Shown here in pieces: positions 1 through 8,447 of a DNA stretch of 64,000 nt. Both the position numbers and the translations under genes were made by a program. This stretch comes from Acidobacteriota bacterium (GTDB lineage Bacteria; Acidobacteriota; Terriglobia; Acidiferrales; UBA7541), in assembly GCA_013289665.1 (NCBI GenBank), contig JABCZN010000001.1:186001-250000 (forward strand), in the 5' to 3' direction. The first letter of the stretch is position 1. The number at the start of each line of letters is the position of its first letter. Under the pieces are notes generated by a model. That model searched no databases and was not told the DNA's origin. It saw nothing but the letters and a program-made list of their open reading frames with translations.

Positions 1-662
1 TACGCCTCATCCATGCGTCCCGATCCGGGACGGTAGTACGCGTCCTGCACCTTCCGCACGTAACTCTGCGTCTCTCGGAACGCCGGAATGCCGTGCGCGC
101 GATCCACCGCGCCCTCTCCAGCATTGTACGCCGCCAGAGCCAGATCCAGGTTGCCGCGATACCTTTCCAGCAACGTCTTCAAGTACTTCACGCCCGCATC
201 CACATTCTGTTTCGGGCTGTACGCGTCGTTGACACCAAAACGCATCGCAGTCGTGGGAATCAATTGCATTAATCCCACCGCGCCCTTGTTCGATCGCGCG
301 GCTGGATTCCAGTTCGACTCCGTCTCGATCACCGCGCGCACCAGCGCCGGATCCACCTTGTGGCGTTCCGCCGCTTCCCGCACCAGCTTTTCCGCTCCGT
401 CGCGATCTAGGAACATCGCGGGCCGGTCCGTCCCAGTGAAGGAAATCTCGCTCTGCAAATAAATCGACCGGTTCGCAGGCTTGCGTGAAGACAGCTTCGC
501 AATCACCCGCGGCTCCGCGTTCACGAACAGGCGCCGCCCATCCGTAGCCGTCTCGCTGGTTATCTGTGCCTGTGCGGGCCGGGAAGCGCCCAACACGCCG
601 CTGAATACCAATGAAAGCACCAGAACATTCCTCAGGTTCGTTGGAGTTTGCAGGCCGTTCAT
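1..662 (-). CDS. Lytic murein transglycosylase (SLT domain), 3' end outside window
   Basis: Periplasmic enzyme that cleaves the MurNAc-GlcNAc bond of peptidoglycan non-hydrolytically. The ORF track misses it because the frame runs off the left edge; I translated it by hand. The start ATG at 662 is followed by a hydrophobic signal peptide ending near ASRPAQA. An SLT/goose-lysozyme fold follows: the catalytic Glu is in ETESNWNP, then GLMQLIP and AYNAGEGAV, all hallmarks of the Slt/MltC/MltE superfamily. The last visible residues follow a YVRKVQDAYY motif, so only a short C-terminal tail is probably missing. It lies downstream of alaS on the same strand, separated by 161 bases. An in-frame ATG a few codons upstream is an alternative start. 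Which Slt subfamily it belongs to cannot be decided. Confidence 0.88.
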   Translation of the reverse strand, partial: MNGLQTPTNLRNVLVLSLVFSGVLGASRPAQAQITSETATDGRRLFVNAEPRVIAKLSSRKPANRSIYLQSEISFTGTDRPAMFLDRDGAEKLVREAAERHKVDPALVRAVIETESNWNPAARSNKGAVGLMQLIPTTAMRFGVNDAYSPKQNVDAGVKYLKTLLERYRGNLDLALAAYNAGEGAVDRAHGIPAFRETQSYVRKVQDAYYRPGSGRMDEA

Positions 663-771
663 GCGCCTTGGGGAAGGCATAGGTATAAAAACCCGTTGCG
701 CGGAGCTTGCTGCCTCGGATCGGGCCGTGAGCCGCCGCGTGTTGCACTTGCGAAGCTCTGGCCTGCTAACA

Positions 772-802
772 AGTATAGCCGAATGCTGCACTTGCGAGGC
801 AA
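772..802 (-). promoter_or_regulatory. Possible sigma-70 promoter for the lytic transglycosylase
   Basis: On the minus strand TTGCCT (-35-like) lies 19 bases before TATACT (-10-like), about 110 bases upstream of the transglycosylase start and inside the alaS-transglycosylase gap. The spacing is longer than the ideal 17. The gap also holds two copies of TGCACTTGCGA about 40 bases apart. Weak evidence only. Confidence 0.25.
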
Positions 803-823
803 CGCTTCTGACGCTACCCGCTA

Positions 824-3583
824 TTATAGCAGGGCTTCGAGCAGGCCAGGGACACTCCGTAAGGCACTTTTTAGGGCCGATGTGTCTTTTCCGCCAGCCT
901 CGGCCAAATCCGGCCTGCCGCCGCCCGACCCCCCCACTTGCTTCGCCAGCGCTTGTATCAGCTTGCCGGCATGGACTTTAGCTGTTAGGTCCTTGGTCAC
1001 CCCGGCGATCAGGGCCACTTTTCCGTCATCTGGCATCCCCAGGGCTACCACACCCGAACCCAGCTTTTGCCTCAGAGTGTCCACCAACGCCCTTAGCCCT
1101 TCTCGGTCCACACTGGCCACCTCTCCCACGATGACCTTCACGCCCTTGATGGTCTGCGCCTGACCGAACAGCTCGTCCACCTGGTTCAGTGCACCTTTGC
1201 GCTTTTGCGCTTCCAGTTCCTTCTCCAATTGCCGCGCGGTGCTGGTCAGTTTTTCAACAGTCGCCAGCACGTCATTCTCACCCACGTTCAGCCGTGTAGC
1301 CACTTCCCGCAGCATCTGCGCCTGATGCTGGTAATGCTCCAGCGCTCCGATGCCCGTCACCGCCTCGATGCGCCGCACGCCCGCCGCAACCGATTCTTCG
1401 CTCACAATCTTCAGCACGCCGATATCTCCCGCGCGCTTCACGTGCGTCCCGCCGCAAAGCTCCTTCGAATAAAACCCCCGCGGTGACCGCGGATCGGGAA
1501 TCGTCACCACGCGCACGTTGCTTTCCGGATACTTGTCCCCGAAAAACGCCAGCGCCCCGGAATTCAGCGCCTCTTCGAGCGACATCACTCCGGTTTCCAC
1601 GCACGTGTTCAACCGGATCTCGTCATTCACCTGCTGCTCGATGTCATGCAACTCCTCGTGATCCACCGCCGCGAAATGGGTGAAGTCAAAGCGCAGCCGC
1701 TCCGGCGCGTTCAGCGAGCCGGACTGCTTTACGTGCGTCCCAAGAATATTCCGCAGCGCCGCGTTCACCAGGTGTGTCCCTGTATGATTCCGCATGATGC
1801 GCGCCCGCCGCTCCGCATCCGCAATCACCGTGATGCGGTCGCCCACTCGCAAATTTTCCTTCGCCGTAACCCGATGCGCCACCAGCCCCGCCACCGGATA
1901 AAACGCGCCGGTCACCTCGGCCAGCACCTGTGACTCGGACGCATCATAAAACTTCCCCGTATCCGCCATCTGACCGCCCGACTCCGCGTAAATCACCGTG
2001 CGGTCCAGCACCACCTCGCCCGATTCCCCAGGCTGCAACTCCTTCACGGGGCCCCTCTTCGTGACGATTGCTTCTATCCGCGCATCCTTCGCGCAAGCCG
2101 CATGATAAAAATCCGGCTCCGTCTTAAACGTCTCCCCCAATTTCGCAAACGCCGGATTCGCCGTCTCCTTCCCGCTGCCCCCCTTCCACGAAGCCCGTGC
2201 CCGCGTCCGCTGCTCCTGCATCGCCTGCTCAAAGCCGGCCTCATCAAAACTCACGCCTAAATCTCGGGCCGCATCTATGATGAAATCGCTCGGCAATCCA
2301 AATGTGTCATACAAGCGAAACGCCATTTCGCCCGAATATACGGCGCCAGCTTTGCCCGCCAGCGGTCGCAGTTCGTCTTCCAGCTTTCGCAACCCGATAT
2401 CCAGCGTCTGAAGGAAGCGCTTCTCTTCCGCCAGCACAATTTCCGGCACGCGAGAAGCACTTGCCTCCAGCAATTCCGGGTACGCGCCGCCCATCAGTCG
2501 CCGCACCGTCTGCACCATCTCAAACAAAAACGGCTTGTTTGCTCCCAGCAAACGGCCATGCCGGATCGCTCGCCGCATAATCTTCCGCAGTACATACCCG
2601 CGGCCTTCATTTGATGGCAACACGCCATCTGTAATTAGAAACGTCGTCGCCCGTGCATGGTCGGCAATCACCCGGAGGGAAGCCGCCGAGCGCCTCTCTT
2701 CTTCCGCTTCCAGCTCTCGCTTTTCGTTTACGGCAATCAATTCCGCCGCGCGGTCCAACAGCGGCACAAACAGATCCGTGTCGTAGTTCGAAATCACGCC
2801 CTCTAGTACCGCCGTCACACGTTCCAGCCCCATCCCCGTGTCCACGCACGGTTTCGGCAGCGGCGTTAGCGTGCCGCTTGCATCGCGGTTGAACTGCATA
2901 AACACCAGATTCCAAATCTCCACATATCGTCCGCAATCGCAGGGGAACACGCAGTCCGCATGGGCCTCTTCTGACGCCGCCCGACCCATGTCATAAAAAA
3001 TCTCGCTGCATGGCCCGCAAGGCCCCGTGTCTCCCATCGCCCAGAAATTATCTTTCAGCCCCGGAACCGCAAAAATCCGGTCGGCCGGCACCTTCTGCTC
3101 CAGCCAAAACTTTTTCGCCTCTTCATCCACACCCAGCAAATTCCCGGGTGCCACTTCCGCTCCGCCAAAGACCGTCACGTACAGTTTTTCCTTTGGAATC
3201 CCATACCACTCCGCCGAAGTAATCAGCTCCCAGGCGAACGCCACCGCATCCTTCTTGAAATAATCGCCGAACGAAAAATTCCCCAACATCTCGAAAAACG
3301 TGTGATGCCGCTTCGTAAACCCCACATTCTCCAGGTCGTTGTGTTTTCCGCCGGCCCGCACGCACTTCTGTGCCGTCGTAGCCCGCGAATACTCCCTCTT
3401 TTCGAGGCCCAGAAACACGTCCTTGAACTGGTTCATCCCCGCATTCGTAAACAAAAGCGTCGGATCCCCATGCGGCACCAGCGAAGACGACCGCACGCGC
3501 CGGTGCCCCTGGCTTTCGAAAAATTGCAGGAATTTCTCGCGAATTTCGTTACCAGTCAGCTTTTTTGCGGCGTTCTCCGTCAC
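824..3583 (-). CDS. alaS: Alanyl-tRNA synthetase
   Basis: Cytoplasmic class II aminoacyl-tRNA synthetase that charges tRNA-Ala. At 919 residues it is slightly longer than the roughly 875 usual for the family. Visible in order: an N-terminal class II catalytic core (motif 1 region TNAGMNQFKDVFLG, motif 2 region TKRHHTFFEMLGNFSFGDYF), the tRNA-recognition domain, the editing domain with Zn-binding HTGTH and the CGGTH motif, and a C-Ala domain ending in the glycine-rich GGSGGGRPDLAEAGG. The start is GTG at 3583 with a GAGG about seven bases upstream. The next gene in the same direction is the lytic transglycosylase. No T-box-like leader is visible in the short gap upstream, which instead holds a 30-bp palindrome. 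Confidence 0.98.
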   Translation of the reverse strand: MTENAAKKLTGNEIREKFLQFFESQGHRRVRSSSLVPHGDPTLLFTNAGMNQFKDVFLGLEKREYSRATTAQKCVRAGGKHNDLENVGFTKRHHTFFEMLGNFSFGDYFKKDAVAFAWELITSAEWYGIPKEKLYVTVFGGAEVAPGNLLGVDEEAKKFWLEQKVPADRIFAVPGLKDNFWAMGDTGPCGPCSEIFYDMGRAASEEAHADCVFPCDCGRYVEIWNLVFMQFNRDASGTLTPLPKPCVDTGMGLERVTAVLEGVISNYDTDLFVPLLDRAAELIAVNEKRELEAEEERRSAASLRVIADHARATTFLITDGVLPSNEGRGYVLRKIMRRAIRHGRLLGANKPFLFEMVQTVRRLMGGAYPELLEASASRVPEIVLAEEKRFLQTLDIGLRKLEDELRPLAGKAGAVYSGEMAFRLYDTFGLPSDFIIDAARDLGVSFDEAGFEQAMQEQRTRARASWKGGSGKETANPAFAKLGETFKTEPDFYHAACAKDARIEAIVTKRGPVKELQPGESGEVVLDRTVIYAESGGQMADTGKFYDASESQVLAEVTGAFYPVAGLVAHRVTAKENLRVGDRITVIADAERRARIMRNHTGTHLVNAALRNILGTHVKQSGSLNAPERLRFDFTHFAAVDHEELHDIEQQVNDEIRLNTCVETGVMSLEEALNSGALAFFGDKYPESNVRVVTIPDPRSPRGFYSKELCGGTHVKRAGDIGVLKIVSEESVAAGVRRIEAVTGIGALEHYQHQAQMLREVATRLNVGENDVLATVEKLTSTARQLEKELEAQKRKGALNQVDELFGQAQTIKGVKVIVGEVASVDREGLRALVDTLRQKLGSGVVALGMPDDGKVALIAGVTKDLTAKVHAGKLIQALAKQVGGSGGGRPDLAEAGGKDTSALKSALRSVPGLLEALL

Positions 3584-3630
3584 GTCAGCCTCGTCTCCGC
3601 CATCGAACTTACCGCCCGATTATCGCATAT

Positions 3631-3660
3631 GTAGTGGCCAGTCTTAAGACCGGCCACTAC
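3631..3660. repeat. 30-bp intergenic palindrome, family B, copy 1
   Basis: A nearly perfect inverted repeat centred on GTCTTAAGAC, with outer arms GTAGTGGCC and GGCCACTAC. It sits between the divergent alaS and thioesterase genes. Related copies are at 22191-22220 and, degenerate, at 18601-18620. It would form a strong hairpin in RNA from either strand. Confidence 0.8.
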
Positions 3661-3727
3661 AGGGTCGTCCTACGTTTGCAAAATCCTGCGCCGCCGCTAC
3701 TATTCCAGTACATTCCCGGGAGGGCCG

Positions 3728-4183
3728 ATGTTCGAACGAAAACTGACCGCCGGCTGGGGCGACATGGACTTCAACAGCCACATGCGCAACACCGCCTATC
3801 TCGACAAATCCGCCGACGTCCGCATGATGTATTTCTCTGAAAATGGCTTCCCGGTGGCCGAATTTCATCGCCTGCGCATGGGCCCTGTTATCCTGCGTGA
3901 TGAACTGGATTATTTCCGGGAGGTTGGCTTGCTGGAAGAACTGCGCATAACTCTCGAAGTCGCGGAACTCTCCGCCGACGGTTCGCGCTTCCTGATGCAG
4001 AACACTTTTTACCGCCCCGACGGCAAATTGGTCGCGCGCGTCCGCAGTCAAGGTGGCTGGCTCGATCTCAGCACGCGAAAACTCACTGCCCCGCCCGACG
4101 GACTTCTCGCCGCAATAGAACGCGCCCCGCGCTCCGAAGATTTCAAGGAAGTCCCCTCCAGCCTTCAGAAAGGGAAGGGCTAG
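3728..4183 (+). CDS. Acyl-CoA thioesterase, 4HBT/hotdog family
   Basis: 151 residues, the normal size of a single hotdog-fold thioesterase that hydrolyses acyl-CoA thioesters in the cytoplasm. The N-terminal WGDMDFNSHMRNTAYLD matches the family signature: an Asp/Asn active-site region followed by helix residues in N-x-x-Y. The rest follows the hotdog pattern, including IT-LEV-ELS strands and a late QGGWLDLSTRK strand. The start ATG follows a GGGAGGGCCG ribosome-binding site. The stop overlaps the convergent recX stop by four bases. The acyl substrate cannot be predicted. Confidence 0.82.
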   Translation: MFERKLTAGWGDMDFNSHMRNTAYLDKSADVRMMYFSENGFPVAEFHRLRMGPVILRDELDYFREVGLLEELRITLEVAELSADGSRFLMQNTFYRPDGKLVARVRSQGGWLDLSTRKLTAPPDGLLAAIERAPRSEDFKEVPSSLQKGKG

Positions 4184-4713
4184 ACTGACTCGTCACCGGG
4201 TTCGACGTCGGGGATCTCTTCGTGCGTTAGGCGGTGCAATTCCTTCCGTATCAGATCCGACGGAAACCCCGCGCCAATCAACGAGCGATACAACGAAGCC
4301 ATCTTCCGCTCATCAATCTCTCCGCGGAATAATCGCAGCTTTCGCTCGATCCGCTGCCGGATAATCGCCGCCGAATCGGTCGCCGCCGCGGCATCCTTGA
4401 TTGCCGTCTCAATGTGCCGGTCCGGAATCCCCCTCGCCCGCAGGTCGCGCGCAATCCGAAACTCTCCCTGCTTCCTCGATTCCGTCTTCAGCCTCGTGAA
4501 CTGCTTCGCATAACGCGCATCATCGAGCAGGCTCTCCCGCTTTAGCCGCTCCAGCACGCCGCGCACAATTTTGTCGTTCTCGCACCGCCGCGCCAGGGCC
4601 TTCTTCATCTCGTGTACCGAGTGCGCCCGCCGCATCAAAATCTTGATCGCCGCGTCGTACACCGCCGCTTCCGTCTCCAGTTGTCGAGGTTTCCCGAACA
4701 TACGTCCGAGCAT
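4180..4713 (-). CDS. recX: Regulatory protein RecX
   Basis: RecX binds RecA filaments and modulates recombinase and co-protease activity. The ORF track lists 309 residues, but its N-terminal third overlaps pilT in another frame and looks non-coding. I take the start at ATG 4713, giving 177 residues, a typical RecX length; ATG 4701 is also possible. Family features are YDAAIKILMRRAHSVHEMKKAL, then LKRESLLDDARYAKQF and RGIPDRHIETAI, the three-helix RecX repeats. It lies 169 bases downstream of pilT on the same strand. No recA is in the window. Neither start has a convincing ribosome-binding site. Confidence 0.85.
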   Translation of the reverse strand: MLGRMFGKPRQLETEAAVYDAAIKILMRRAHSVHEMKKALARRCENDKIVRGVLERLKRESLLDDARYAKQFTRLKTESRKQGEFRIARDLRARGIPDRHIETAIKDAAAATDSAAIIRQRIERKLRLFRGEIDERKMASLYRSLIGAGFPSDLIRKELHRLTHEEIPDVEPGDESV

Positions 4714-4882
4714 GGGGCAAATAACTGGCGAAGTAAAGATCCGACCCCTTTGGAGTGTGGCAGCCCTGCTGGCCGCTTTTGCTTTGTCATGAGTTTGATC
4801 GAAGCTTTCTGTTCGGGGCGAGAGTCCGGCTTCAGCCGGGCAGCAAATCCACCGGAAACGTCTACCGCGGACGGAAAAAAAC

Positions 4883-6028
4883 TTACTTCCGGCTGAACCG
4901 CTCGAAATCCGCCATCTGCGAGGCCATTTCCTCGCGTGCGGCGTCCGCGGCCGAGCGAATGCCCTGAATGCGCAGCTTGAACTCGTCAGCGTTCGAAGCG
5001 CGCGACAATGCCTCATCCAGGGTGATGAGTTCCTTCGTATACAGATCAAATAGGGACTGGTCAAACGTCTGCATCCCGTATTGCGAAGTGCCGGCGGCAA
5101 TCGCGTCATGAATCAGTCGCGTCTTGTCCGCATTAATAATGCAATCCTTGATGTACGCGGTCGCAATCATCACTTCCACGGCAGGCACGCGCCCTTTGTC
5201 ATCCGCGCGCCGCACCAGGCGCTGTGAGACCACGGCCTTCAACGTCGCCGCCATCTGCAAGCGAATCTGCTTCTGTTCCGGCGGCGGGAAGACCGCGATA
5301 ATACGCTGAATTGTTTCCGTCGCGTCCAAAGTATGCAGGGTCGAAAAAACCATGTGGCCGGTTTCCGCGGCCAGCAACGCCGTCGAAATCGTTTCCAGGT
5401 CGCGCATTTCGCCGACCAGAATCACATCCGGGTCCTGGCGCAACCCGGCGCGCAGAGCCGACGAAAAGTTCGCCGTGTCCACTTCCACTTCGCGCTGGTT
5501 GATGAAGCTCCGCTTGTCACGGTGCAGGAATTCGATCGGGTCTTCAATCGTGATGATGTGGTCCGCGCGGTCGGCATTGATCCGGTCGATCATCGCCGCC
5601 AGTGTCGTGGACTTGCCGGAACCGGTCGTCCCGGTCACCAGCACCAGCCCGCGCTGCTCTTCGCAAATCTTGCCAATCACCGCGGGAAGATTCAGCTCTT
5701 CGACAGTTCGAATCTTGGTCGGAATAACGCGCAGCACCATCCCCACATTGCCGCGCTGCTGAAACACGTTCACGCGGAAGCGGCCCAGGCCCGCCACGCC
5801 GTATGCCATGTCCAACTCGGCCGTTTCCTTGAATTTCTGTTTCTGGCGGTTGGTCATCATGCTGAAGGCCATCGAGAGCATTTCTTCCGGGGTGATGCGC
5901 GGCACATCGCTCATTGGCGCCAACTGGCCGTCCACGCGCAAATAGGGGTGGTTCCCGACTTTCAGGTGCAAGTCCGATGATTTATTTTCAACCGCGTGAC
6001 GCAAAAGGTCGTCAATACTAAGAGCCAT
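4883..6028 (-). CDS. pilT: Type IV pilus twitching motility ATPase PilT
   Basis: Hexameric retraction ATPase at the cytoplasmic face of the type IV pilus machine. From ATG 6028, after a GGGGTG ribosome-binding site, it is 381 residues; the 406-residue ORF adds an unlikely leader. An N-terminal PAS-like domain (SSDLHLKVGNHPYLRVDG) is followed by Walker A GTTGSGKS at about 133-140, the Asp box ITIEDPIEFLH, Walker B DVILVGEMRD at about 201-210 and the His box STLHTLDATETIQRI. The classical C-terminal AIRNLIRE motif of PilT reads IHDAIAAG here, so a PilT paralogue such as PilU/PilT2 is possible. No other pilus genes are nearby. Confidence 0.93.
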   Translation of the reverse strand: MALSIDDLLRHAVENKSSDLHLKVGNHPYLRVDGQLAPMSDVPRITPEEMLSMAFSMMTNRQKQKFKETAELDMAYGVAGLGRFRVNVFQQRGNVGMVLRVIPTKIRTVEELNLPAVIGKICEEQRGLVLVTGTTGSGKSTTLAAMIDRINADRADHIITIEDPIEFLHRDKRSFINQREVEVDTANFSSALRAGLRQDPDVILVGEMRDLETISTALLAAETGHMVFSTLHTLDATETIQRIIAVFPPPEQKQIRLQMAATLKAVVSQRLVRRADDKGRVPAVEVMIATAYIKDCIINADKTRLIHDAIAAGTSQYGMQTFDQSLFDLYTKELITLDEALSRASNADEFKLRIQGIRSAADAAREEMASQMADFERFSRK

Positions 6029-6154
6029 GTGCAGACACCCCACAGAGATGCAATTCCTCTCTGACCGTAGCATCCGCCGCCGACCCCAACAAGCAACCCG
6101 CAAATGCTAGTTGCGCCTTAGTTACCTAGCCCGATGTACAGGTAAGGGCTCGCT

Positions 6155-6209
6155 ATTCTAGCGGCCGCCTTCGTCCTGCCCGCCGCAGGCGGGAGGCGGG
6201 CGCCTCCCC
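6155..6209. repeat. Intergenic hairpin element (families E and CCTGCCCGCC)
   Basis: TAGCGGCCGCCTTCGTCCTG is followed by a GC-rich self-complementary stretch (GCCCGCC with GGCGGGC). It lies between the start of pilT and the end of the aquaporin gene. Related TAGCGGCCGCC units occur at about 28883, 33624, 34319 and 45870. Confidence 0.6.
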
Positions 6210-6908
6210 CTAAGCCTCGCTGGGCCTCAAAAACAACGAATCATAAACCAGCCCGGCCAAAAATCCCCCGCCGAGTGGCCCCACCCAATAAATCAACTGG
6301 TTCAGCCAATGATGCGCGGCCAGCGCCGGCCCAAACGCCCGCGCCGGATTCAGCGCCCCGCCGGTATACGGCCCTGCCACCAGAATGCCCAACGCCATCG
6401 TTAGCCCGATTCCAAAGCCAGCGATCGCGCGAAACGTCCCACGTTCGTCCACGGCCGTCGCAAAAAACACAAACACCAGGAAGAACGTCGTCGTCGCCTC
6501 CAGCACCAGTCCGGCCCAGCTTGGAAAATCCCGCATCAGTTCCGGCGTGCCCAGCGCCACGCTGCGCCACACCTCCTCGGGAATCACCGCGCGCAACAAG
6601 AACGCCGCCGCCGCCGCTCCCGCCAGTTGTGCCAGCCAATAAAACAATGTGTCCAGGGTCGAAAGCTTTTTCGTTACCCAAAATCCAATCGTCACCGCTG
6701 GATTGAAGTGCCCGCCCGAAATATGCCCGAGCGCGGAAACCATGATGGCAATCGCCAACCCGTGCGCCAGGGCAATCGCCAGCAATCCAATCCCTCCGGT
6801 CGCGTTGGTCCGCAGCTGCATATCCACGCACACCGCGCCGGCCCCAAAGAAAATCAAGGCAAAAGTCCCAAGAAACTCCGCGGCCAATTTTTGAGTGAGG
6901 TTGTACAT
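6210..6908 (-). CDS. Aquaporin / MIP family channel
   Basis: Inner-membrane channel for water or small neutral solutes. From ATG 6908 it is 232 residues, the normal bacterial aquaporin length, with GGGAGG eight bases upstream; the longer 246-residue ORF start has no such site. Six hydrophobic segments are visible. The two half-helix signatures are GGHFNPAVTIGF (first NPA) and GGALNPARAFGPAL (second NPA followed by the selectivity-filter Arg). FFGAGAVCVDM and the His-rich second half fit AqpZ-like channels better than glycerol facilitators, but the substrate is not certain. It is flanked by pilT downstream and a repeat-rich gap upstream. Confidence 0.93.
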   Translation of the reverse strand: MYNLTQKLAAEFLGTFALIFFGAGAVCVDMQLRTNATGGIGLLAIALAHGLAIAIMVSALGHISGGHFNPAVTIGFWVTKKLSTLDTLFYWLAQLAGAAAAAFLLRAVIPEEVWRSVALGTPELMRDFPSWAGLVLEATTTFFLVFVFFATAVDERGTFRAIAGFGIGLTMALGILVAGPYTGGALNPARAFGPALAAHHWLNQLIYWVGPLGGGFLAGLVYDSLFLRPSEA

Positions 6909-7244
6909 CCAGCAGCCTCCCGGCGACTCTTCAAGCGCAATGCGACGCACCGGATTTTAGCTGGAAACGAAAGGACATGCTAGCAGTTGGGTGGAGAAAC
7001 TGGATAACAGCGATCAGCTAACAGATTACAGGAGGCAAGCGCAGGCGAGCGCCAGTGCTGTTGGAGCTTCTTTGTTGAAGATTTTGTCAGGGGAATCAAC
7101 CGCGAGGCGGTTCGTTGAACAAACTCGCCAGCAAATTTCAAATAACACCGTCATCAACAAGCGCAACCTCGAGCTACTCTTGCCTCCTGATCACTGCCAT
7201 CTGTTTACCTGATCGCCTCTTACAGCTCACCGATTACCTTCGGC
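6909..7244. other. Gene-free gap with imperfect inverted repeat
   Basis: 336 bases between aquaporin and ilvE, both reverse. Two related arms face each other: 7010-7039 and 7179-7216 both read GCGATCAG...TAA.CAGAT...CAGGAGGCAAG when the second is reverse-complemented. About 140 bases lie between them. A 73-residue ORF across the region has no ribosome-binding site or recognisable content. The structure resembles a small non-autonomous element or a long hairpin. Confidence 0.5.
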
Positions 7245-8189
7245 CTACCGCCCCGCCGCCACCGGCGCGCTCACCGGCGTTAACCACCCATGGCGGTCGG
7301 CCTTCTTCCCGCTGGTCAGCGCGAAAAATTCCTGCTGAATCTGCCGGGTAATGGGTCCCGCTGTTCCTTTACCGACCACAATTTTGTCCACCGAACGAAT
7401 CGGAGTCACTTCCACCGCCGTCCCCACGAAAAATACTTCATCCGCGATATACAGCATCTCGCGCGGAATCGCCGACTCTTTCACTGGAAAATTCATGTCC
7501 GTCGCCAGCTTGGTGACCGCGTCGCGCGTTATGCCCGGCAAAATGCTCGTCGCCAGCGGCGGCGTGTATAGCGTCCCGTCATGTACCAGGAAGACATTCA
7601 TTCCCGATCCTTCGCTGACATGCCCATGGGAGTCCAGCGCGATGCCTTCTGCAAAGCCGTTCAGAGATGCTTCCATGCGGATCAGCTGCGAGTTCATATA
7701 ATTCGCCGCCGCCTTGGACATCGCCGGCAGCGTGTTCGGCGCGATCCGGGTCCACGAACTCACGCACACATCTACGCCCTTGGTCAGGGCTTCCGGCCCC
7801 AGATACGATCCCCAGTTCCAGCACGCCATATAGGTTTCAATGGGCGAGTTCAGCGGATTCACGCCCACTTCGCCATACCCCCGCAACACGATCGGCTTCA
7901 CGTAGCACGCGCCAAGTTTGTTCAATCGCACCAGTTCGCAGGCCACGCTGCTGAATTCGTCGACGGAGTAGGGGAGCTCCATCCGGTAGATGCGCCCGGA
8001 ATTAATCAGCCGCTGCATATGCTCGCGCAACCGGAAAATCGCGGGCCCCTGCGGGGTCTCGTAGCAGCGAATCCCCTCGAAGATGCCCGAGCCATAACTC
8101 ACCACGTGGGAAAGCACGTGCAGCTTCGCGTCATCCCAGTTGATGAACTTTCCGTTGTGCCAAATTTTCTCGGTTTTTTCTACAGGCAT
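7245..8189 (-). CDS. ilvE: Branched-chain amino acid aminotransferase
   Basis: PLP-dependent fold-type IV enzyme that interconverts Leu/Ile/Val and their 2-oxo acids with glutamate/2-oxoglutarate. From ATG 8189, preceded by AAGGGAGA, it is 314 residues, typical for IlvE; the listed 382-residue ORF adds a spurious leader. Visible motifs are SYGSGIFEGIRCYETPQGPAIFRLREH near the N terminus, the region around the PLP Lys (MSKAAANYMNSQL), EGSGMNVFLV and SILPGITRD, and DEVFFVGTAVEVTPI at the phosphate-binding end. D-amino acid transaminase and ADC lyase are related folds, but the whole pattern fits IlvE. No leader attenuator was recognised. Confidence 0.94.
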   Translation of the reverse strand: MPVEKTEKIWHNGKFINWDDAKLHVLSHVVSYGSGIFEGIRCYETPQGPAIFRLREHMQRLINSGRIYRMELPYSVDEFSSVACELVRLNKLGACYVKPIVLRGYGEVGVNPLNSPIETYMACWNWGSYLGPEALTKGVDVCVSSWTRIAPNTLPAMSKAAANYMNSQLIRMEASLNGFAEGIALDSHGHVSEGSGMNVFLVHDGTLYTPPLATSILPGITRDAVTKLATDMNFPVKESAIPREMLYIADEVFFVGTAVEVTPIRSVDKIVVGKGTAGPITRQIQQEFFALTSGKKADRHGWLTPVSAPVAAGR

Positions 8190-8316
8190 GGCCAAGTCTC
8201 CCTTGAAATTGTCGCGTTGCCGCCTTGCACTTTCAGAATAGAAGAGCATCCCCCAAGCGTCAACGAATTCAAACACAGTGGCGCCACCTGAAGTCGGCCA
8301 ATTTGGAACCTTTCGA

Positions 8317-8370
8317 GTGCGAGGACTCAGCCTGCCCGCCGCAGGCAGGCTCTCGCTTTTACGGTGTAAC
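8317..8370. repeat. Intergenic hairpin element, family F variant
   Basis: GAGTGCGAGGACTCAG, then a CCTGCCCGCCGCAGGCAGG hairpin, then TCTCGCTTTTACG. The flanks match the family F frame (GAGTGCGA...CGCTTTTACG) at 24546, 45731 and 51308, with another hairpin inserted in the middle. It lies between ilvE and the ABC permease. Confidence 0.6.
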
Positions 8371-8447
8371 CGCCGAGGCCAAACGAACCACAAACTCCAA
8401 GGTCATCGTAAATCCACGACTACTCTCCGAGTCTGGTCCAGTCACTA

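Noticed and set aside
7-747. 246-residue reverse ORF at the left edge
   Set aside because: It is out of frame with the SLT-domain gene; the true frame (1-662) shows the transglycosylase motifs and a signal peptide.
6991-7212. 73-residue forward ORF in the ilvE-aquaporin gap
   Set aside because: No ribosome-binding site or known motif, and it spans most of the inverted-repeat structure.
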